A stretch of DNA of 8,589 nucleotides from the NCBI GenBank assembly GCA_003518745.1, contig DOYB01000218.1:1-8589 (forward strand), given 5' to 3'. The position numbers and the translations under genes are program-made. The DNA is from Selenomonas sp. (GTDB taxonomy: Bacteria; Bacillota; Negativicutes; Selenomonadales; Selenomonadaceae). The notes under the pieces were generated by a model, which did no database searches, was not told where the DNA came from, and saw nothing but the letters and a program-made list of their open reading frames with translations. This document shows, piece after piece, positions 5,660 through 8,589 of the stretch (positions within the stretch are counted from its first letter, which is position 1; the number at the start of each line of letters is the position of its first letter).

Positions 5660-6835
5660 CTATCCATGAGCAATCTTTGTGATCGCATATGCAATCTGGT
5701 CAAGTGGGAACTGCTGCTGTACAGCGCCCACTTCCCATGCTGCCCTTGGCATACCGTAAACTACGCAGGTAGCCTCGTCCTGTCCTATTGTGGGGGAACC
5801 CTGTTTCCGCATGGAAAGAAGGCCGCTGGCTCCGTCCCTGCCCATTCCCGTCAGAATGACTCCCATAGCATCGCCGCCAATCTGTTTCGCGACGGAATCG
5901 AAAAGGACGTCCACTGAGGGGCAGCAGCTGTGAACCTTTGGACCGGGGGCACAAGTTAGGAACATTTCGCTGCCGGTGCGTGAAACAGTCATATGCTTTC
6001 CGCCGGGGGCAATATATACAGTGTTGGGAACAACCCTTTCGCCACTCTCGCCTTCCTTGACGTGGAGAGCGCATTCGTTGTCAAGCCGTTCAGCCAAAAG
6101 TCGTGAGAAGGTGGGGGGGATATGCTGAACGATTACGATACCCGGGAGCGGAGGCCTAAGCATCTTCATAACTGCCGAAATTGCCTCAGTGCCGCCTGTG
6201 GAAGAGCCAATCGCGATAAGCTTTATCTTGTTGTCTTCCCTCGGCTGTGGCATGTTGGAGGGTGGAGGCTTGGAACTCTTTGCGGAGTTATTGAAGCTGG
6301 GATAGTGCAAAATTTTAGGCTCGGGTTTCTTCTCCGTAGGTTTCGCGGGTGTCCAGTCAGCCCTGGTTAGGATTTTACCTGCTGCCAGTCCCTGATGAGC
6401 TTTTTTGCGGTAATCCTGATGACCGGTATTGCCTTGTGCCAAATGGGATTCCGCGGCCTTGATTATGTTATCGGCAAAGTTAACGTAAAAGCTTTCCTTT
6501 ATATCCCTGTCATGGGGCCTGACAACGTAGCCTACGGCTCCCTCACGCATGGCAATCGCGTGGCCTTCATTTATGGTGCCGAAAAGAATTACGGGCAGCT
6601 TGGACTCTCTGATCATCTGTGTTATAAAGGGCTCGCCCTTAAGGCGAAGGGCGGCCATCATCAGATTCGTCACTATGACATCGGGATGGAAAAGAAGCCC
6701 CTTTTCCCGTGCCTCCACGGGATCAGCGGCGGATTCCAGCAGACTGCCCTTGGGCAGATAGGAAGCCAGCTTGTCTGCCAGCTCCTGCCGGAAGAATATG
6801 GAGTTGTCGATGATGAGGACACGTATTGGGCGCAT
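5660..6835 (-). CDS. cheB: CheB-type protein-glutamate methylesterase with degenerate receiver
   Basis: CheB removes methyl groups from, and deamidates, chemoreceptor glutamates in the cytoplasm, and is normally switched on by CheA phosphorylation of its receiver. Of 391 residues, about 1-120 form the receiver, about 121-203 a long Pro/Lys/Ser-rich linker, and about 204-388 the methylesterase. The triad is complete: Ser212 in GSSTGGTEAI, His238 in QHIPP and Asp334 in GMGRDGA. The receiver is altered: the acidic pair is Asp10-Asn11, the phosphoacceptor position is Asn57 (VTNLMMA instead of LDVEMP), and the conserved Lys is Arg106. ATG 6835 is chosen over GTG 6844 because AGGAG (6846-6850, minus strand) lies ten bases upstream and abuts the GTG. 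The gene starts 41 bases after purF. No cheA, cheR or receptor gene is in the window. Confidence 0.9.
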   Translation of the reverse strand: MRPIRVLIIDNSIFFRQELADKLASYLPKGSLLESAADPVEAREKGLLFHPDVIVTNLMMAALRLKGEPFITQMIRESKLPVILFGTINEGHAIAMREGAVGYVVRPHDRDIKESFYVNFADNIIKAAESHLAQGNTGHQDYRKKAHQGLAAGKILTRADWTPAKPTEKKPEPKILHYPSFNNSAKSSKPPPSNMPQPREDNKIKLIAIGSSTGGTEAISAVMKMLRPPLPGIVIVQHIPPTFSRLLAERLDNECALHVKEGESGERVVPNTVYIAPGGKHMTVSRTGSEMFLTCAPGPKVHSCCPSVDVLFDSVAKQIGGDAMGVILTGMGRDGASGLLSMRKQGSPTIGQDEATCVVYGMPRAAWEVGAVQQQFPLDQIAYAITKIAHG

Positions 6836-6876
6836 CCGGATCACACTCCTGAATCAATTATTATGTATTACATCAA

Positions 6877-8310
6877 TTATTTATCGTAGTCCCCTCGTAT
6901 GTCCTCCGTAGGCGGCTTCACAGGGTAGTGTCCGCTGAAGCACGCGGTGCACAAGGGAAGCCCGTCAACCATCTCAGAAAGGCGCTCCAGTGACAGGTAT
7001 CCAAGGGAATCCGCGCCGATAATCCTGCAGATTTCATCCACTGAACGGTTATGGGCTATCAACTGATCCTCTGAGGGGATGTCAATACCGAAATAGCAGG
7101 GATGCAGGAAGGGGGGAGCCGAAACTCGCATATGTACTTCCTTTGCGCCCGCGTTTCTCAGCAGGGTAACGATTTGGTCGCTGGTGGTACCGCGCACGAT
7201 GGAATCGTCGATCATGACAATCCGTTTGCCGGCCACAACATTCCTAAGGACATTGAGCTTGATGCGCACGCTGGCCTCACGGCTGCTTTGCTTCGGCTTT
7301 ATGAAGGTACGGCCCACATATGTATTCTTCGTAAAGGCTATACCGTAAGGGATTCCTGACTCCATGGAGTATCCAAGCGCGGCCATGTTTCCCGATTCGG
7401 GCACTCCAACCACCAGATCTGCTTCCACGGGGGAATCCTTGGCAAGGCATCTTCCCGCTATTATTCGCGCGTCCGTTACGTTGACTCCGTCTATTGTGGT
7501 GTCGGGACGGGCAAAGTAGATATATTCAAAAATGCAGCGGGCGGTTTCTTCCTCGGGCAGACACATCTCACAGTTGGATTCTATGTTGCCGTTTTTGTCG
7601 ATGGTTACGATTTCTCCCGGCTTTATGTCCCTGATGAATTCTGCTCCAATGGTTTCAAGGGCACAGGTCTCAGATGTGATTATATATGCGCTGTCACGCT
7701 TTCCGAGAACCAGGGGCTTCAGTCCCCAGGGGTCTCTCGCGCCTATGAGCTTGCGAGGGCTGGCCACCACGAGGGCGTAGGACCCCCTGAGCTTCTTTAC
7801 GGCTTTGCATACAGCCTCCTGCACAGTCTTGCTGTGGACTCTGGCACGGGCAATGTGATAGGCTATGGTTTCGGTATCTATGGTAGTCTGGAAAATCGCG
7901 CCGTTTCTGGAAAGTTCCCGGCGGAGCTGGGGCGCGTTCACAAGATTGCCGTTATGCCCCAGCATAAGTGTTCCCTTTATATAGCTCAGGACAAGGGGCT
8001 GTGAATTCTCGCGGGTAGAGGCACCGGCAGTGGAGTAGCGCACATGCCCCACGCCAAGGTTTCCCTTCAGCGTATCCAATGTTTCATGATCAAATACCTC
8101 GTTCACAAGGCCAAGATCCTTTTGGCAGTCCACCTTATCCTTGCCGTTGAAGGTATTTGTTACAGCAATGCCTGCGCTTTCCTGCCCGCGATGCTGCAAC
8201 GCGTACAGTCCGTAATAAATGGAAGAGGCTACATCGTTGCCCTCCAGGTCGTACATGCCAAAAACTCCACATGCTTCGCCAACCGGCAGGTCAGCCGTTC
8301 CAAAATCCAT
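6877..8310 (-). CDS. purF: Amidophosphoribosyltransferase (glutamine PRPP amidotransferase)
   Basis: First committed step of purine synthesis: PRPP plus glutamine gives 5-phosphoribosylamine, glutamate and pyrophosphate, in the cytoplasm. Of 477 residues, 1-13 form a propeptide expected to be removed so that Cys14 (CGVFG) becomes the N-terminal nucleophile of the glutaminase domain (14 to about 245). The phosphoribosyltransferase domain has the PRPP motif VMIDDSIVRGTTS (365-377). Four cysteines match the iron-sulfur ligands of the B. subtilis enzyme: Cys259, Cys405, Cys454 and Cys457 (CTAC). This is therefore the Fe-S, propeptide-bearing type. ATG 8310 is chosen because AAGGAGAT (8316-8323, minus strand) is well placed. 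A TTG at 8340 would put that site inside the gene. No other pur gene adjoins it, and no purine riboswitch fits in the short leader. Confidence 0.97.
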   Translation of the reverse strand: MDFGTADLPVGEACGVFGMYDLEGNDVASSIYYGLYALQHRGQESAGIAVTNTFNGKDKVDCQKDLGLVNEVFDHETLDTLKGNLGVGHVRYSTAGASTRENSQPLVLSYIKGTLMLGHNGNLVNAPQLRRELSRNGAIFQTTIDTETIAYHIARARVHSKTVQEAVCKAVKKLRGSYALVVASPRKLIGARDPWGLKPLVLGKRDSAYIITSETCALETIGAEFIRDIKPGEIVTIDKNGNIESNCEMCLPEEETARCIFEYIYFARPDTTIDGVNVTDARIIAGRCLAKDSPVEADLVVGVPESGNMAALGYSMESGIPYGIAFTKNTYVGRTFIKPKQSSREASVRIKLNVLRNVVAGKRIVMIDDSIVRGTTSDQIVTLLRNAGAKEVHMRVSAPPFLHPCYFGIDIPSEDQLIAHNRSVDEICRIIGADSLGYLSLERLSEMVDGLPLCTACFSGHYPVKPPTEDIRGDYDK

Positions 8311-8356
8311 GGTCAATCTCCTTAAAATAGTATACATCAACTGAGTTCATATGTTT

Positions 8357-8384
8357 ATTCTACTGTAAAACTACAATAAGTCAA
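8357..8384 (-). promoter_or_regulatory. Sigma-A type promoter of purF
   Basis: On the minus strand TTGACT (8384-8379) and TAGAAT (8362-8357) are 16 bases apart and match the housekeeping -35 and -10 consensus at five of six positions each. Transcription would start near 8350, leaving a leader of about 40 bases before ATG 8310. I see no PurR-box or riboswitch. It may also drive cheB and the two sensor genes, since no terminator is apparent between them. Confidence 0.75.
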
Positions 8385-8534
8385 GATATAAGGCAAGGCT
8401 GAATGGAAAGTTTTATATCCTCAAATTCGCTTCGAAAGGGGGGCTGTGAAGAAAATTCTCAAAGGACTATGAGGGATAAGTGGGAATTTATTCGACTGTC
8501 CAAAGTCGCACGAATGGACGATTTGCTGTGTATC
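8385..8534. other. Intergenic stretch between purF promoter and repeat copy 2
   Basis: No convincing gene. A dyad at 8490-8515 (ATTCG...CGAAT outside, CGACT 8493-8497 and AGTCG 8504-8508 inside) could be an operator or hairpin. On the plus strand a GTG at 8446 after AAAGGGGGG opens an 8-codon frame ending at 8472. It overlaps by ATGA an ATG at 8469 that opens a 26-codon frame ending inside the repeat. These may be chance or remnants of a lost gene. Confidence 0.35.
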
Positions 8535-8586
8535 AAGCCTTCCCCTTGAGGGGAAGGTGGCAGCCGTAGGCTGACGGATGAGGTGG
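8535..8586 (+). repeat. Double-hairpin intergenic repeat, copy 2
   Basis: Same element as at 15-65 but in the opposite orientation. The first hairpin is CCTTCCCCT (8538-8546) with AGGGGAAGG (8549-8557), and the second is CAGCC (8561-8565), loop GTA, GGCTG (8569-8573). It ends in GGATGAGGTGG (8576-8586). The outer bases AAGCC (8535-8539) and GGCTT (8585-8589) are also complementary at this copy, though not at copy 1. It lies between genes, and the window ends before its right-hand neighbour. Confidence 0.8.
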
Positions 8587-8589
8587 CTT

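Noticed and set aside
6863..6873. Palindrome ATGTATTACAT between purF and cheB
   Set aside because: Its arms are only 5 bp in an AT-rich gap and it has no T run. It is too weak to call a terminator or operator.
6395..6889. Plus-strand open frame of 164 codons opposite cheB
   Set aside because: The minus-strand frame is clearly CheB. The opposite frame shows no recognisable domain or start signal.
8311..8350. Purine riboswitch or PurR box controlling purF
   Set aside because: The leader is only about 40 bases and lacks the conserved riboswitch core. No PurR-box-like sequence is seen near the promoter.

Overview
The window carries seven protein genes in two convergent blocks that meet at one shared terminator near 3.4 kb. 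The order carboxylesterase, rnr, smpB is the Bacillota arrangement (secG-yvaK-rnr-smpB in Bacillus subtilis). The lipoprotein, orphan cheB and Cache-GGDEF genes suggest a free-living, probably motile anaerobe. My best guess is a member of the Negativicutes (Selenomonas-like). That rests on overall gene flavour, not on a diagnostic marker, so treat it as tentative.

Plus-strand block (174-3397): an Est30/YvaK-type carboxylesterase, RNase R and SmpB, closely packed and probably co-transcribed. RNase R and SmpB cooperate in trans-translation and decay of faulty mRNAs. Here the last 203 bases of rnr, which encode its basic tail, also encode the first 67 or so residues of SmpB in another frame. RNase R starts directly at its first cold-shock domain, with no N-terminal helix-turn-helix. 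No ssrA gene is visible in the window.

A 32-base hairpin with A and T runs on either side (3402-3433) ends both blocks.

Minus-strand block (8310 down to 3466): purF has a clear promoter. It is followed by a CheB methylesterase with an intact catalytic triad but a degenerate receiver (phosphoacceptor Asp replaced by Asn). Next come an RbsB-like sugar-binding lipoprotein with no transporter genes beside it and, overlapping it by ATGA, a membrane diguanylate cyclase with a Cache-type sensor domain and an intact GGDEF and I-site. The last two look like a two-gene system that reports an extracytoplasmic ligand through c-di-GMP. This is the best candidate for an undescribed system here.

Both edges (15-65 and 8535-8586) carry copies of one short double-hairpin repeat in opposite orientation. 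Its first hairpin is nearly invariant. Its second hairpin differs in sequence but keeps its pairing, which suggests selection on structure. The 225 bases between purF and the right copy hold the purF promoter and nothing else that can be assigned firmly.
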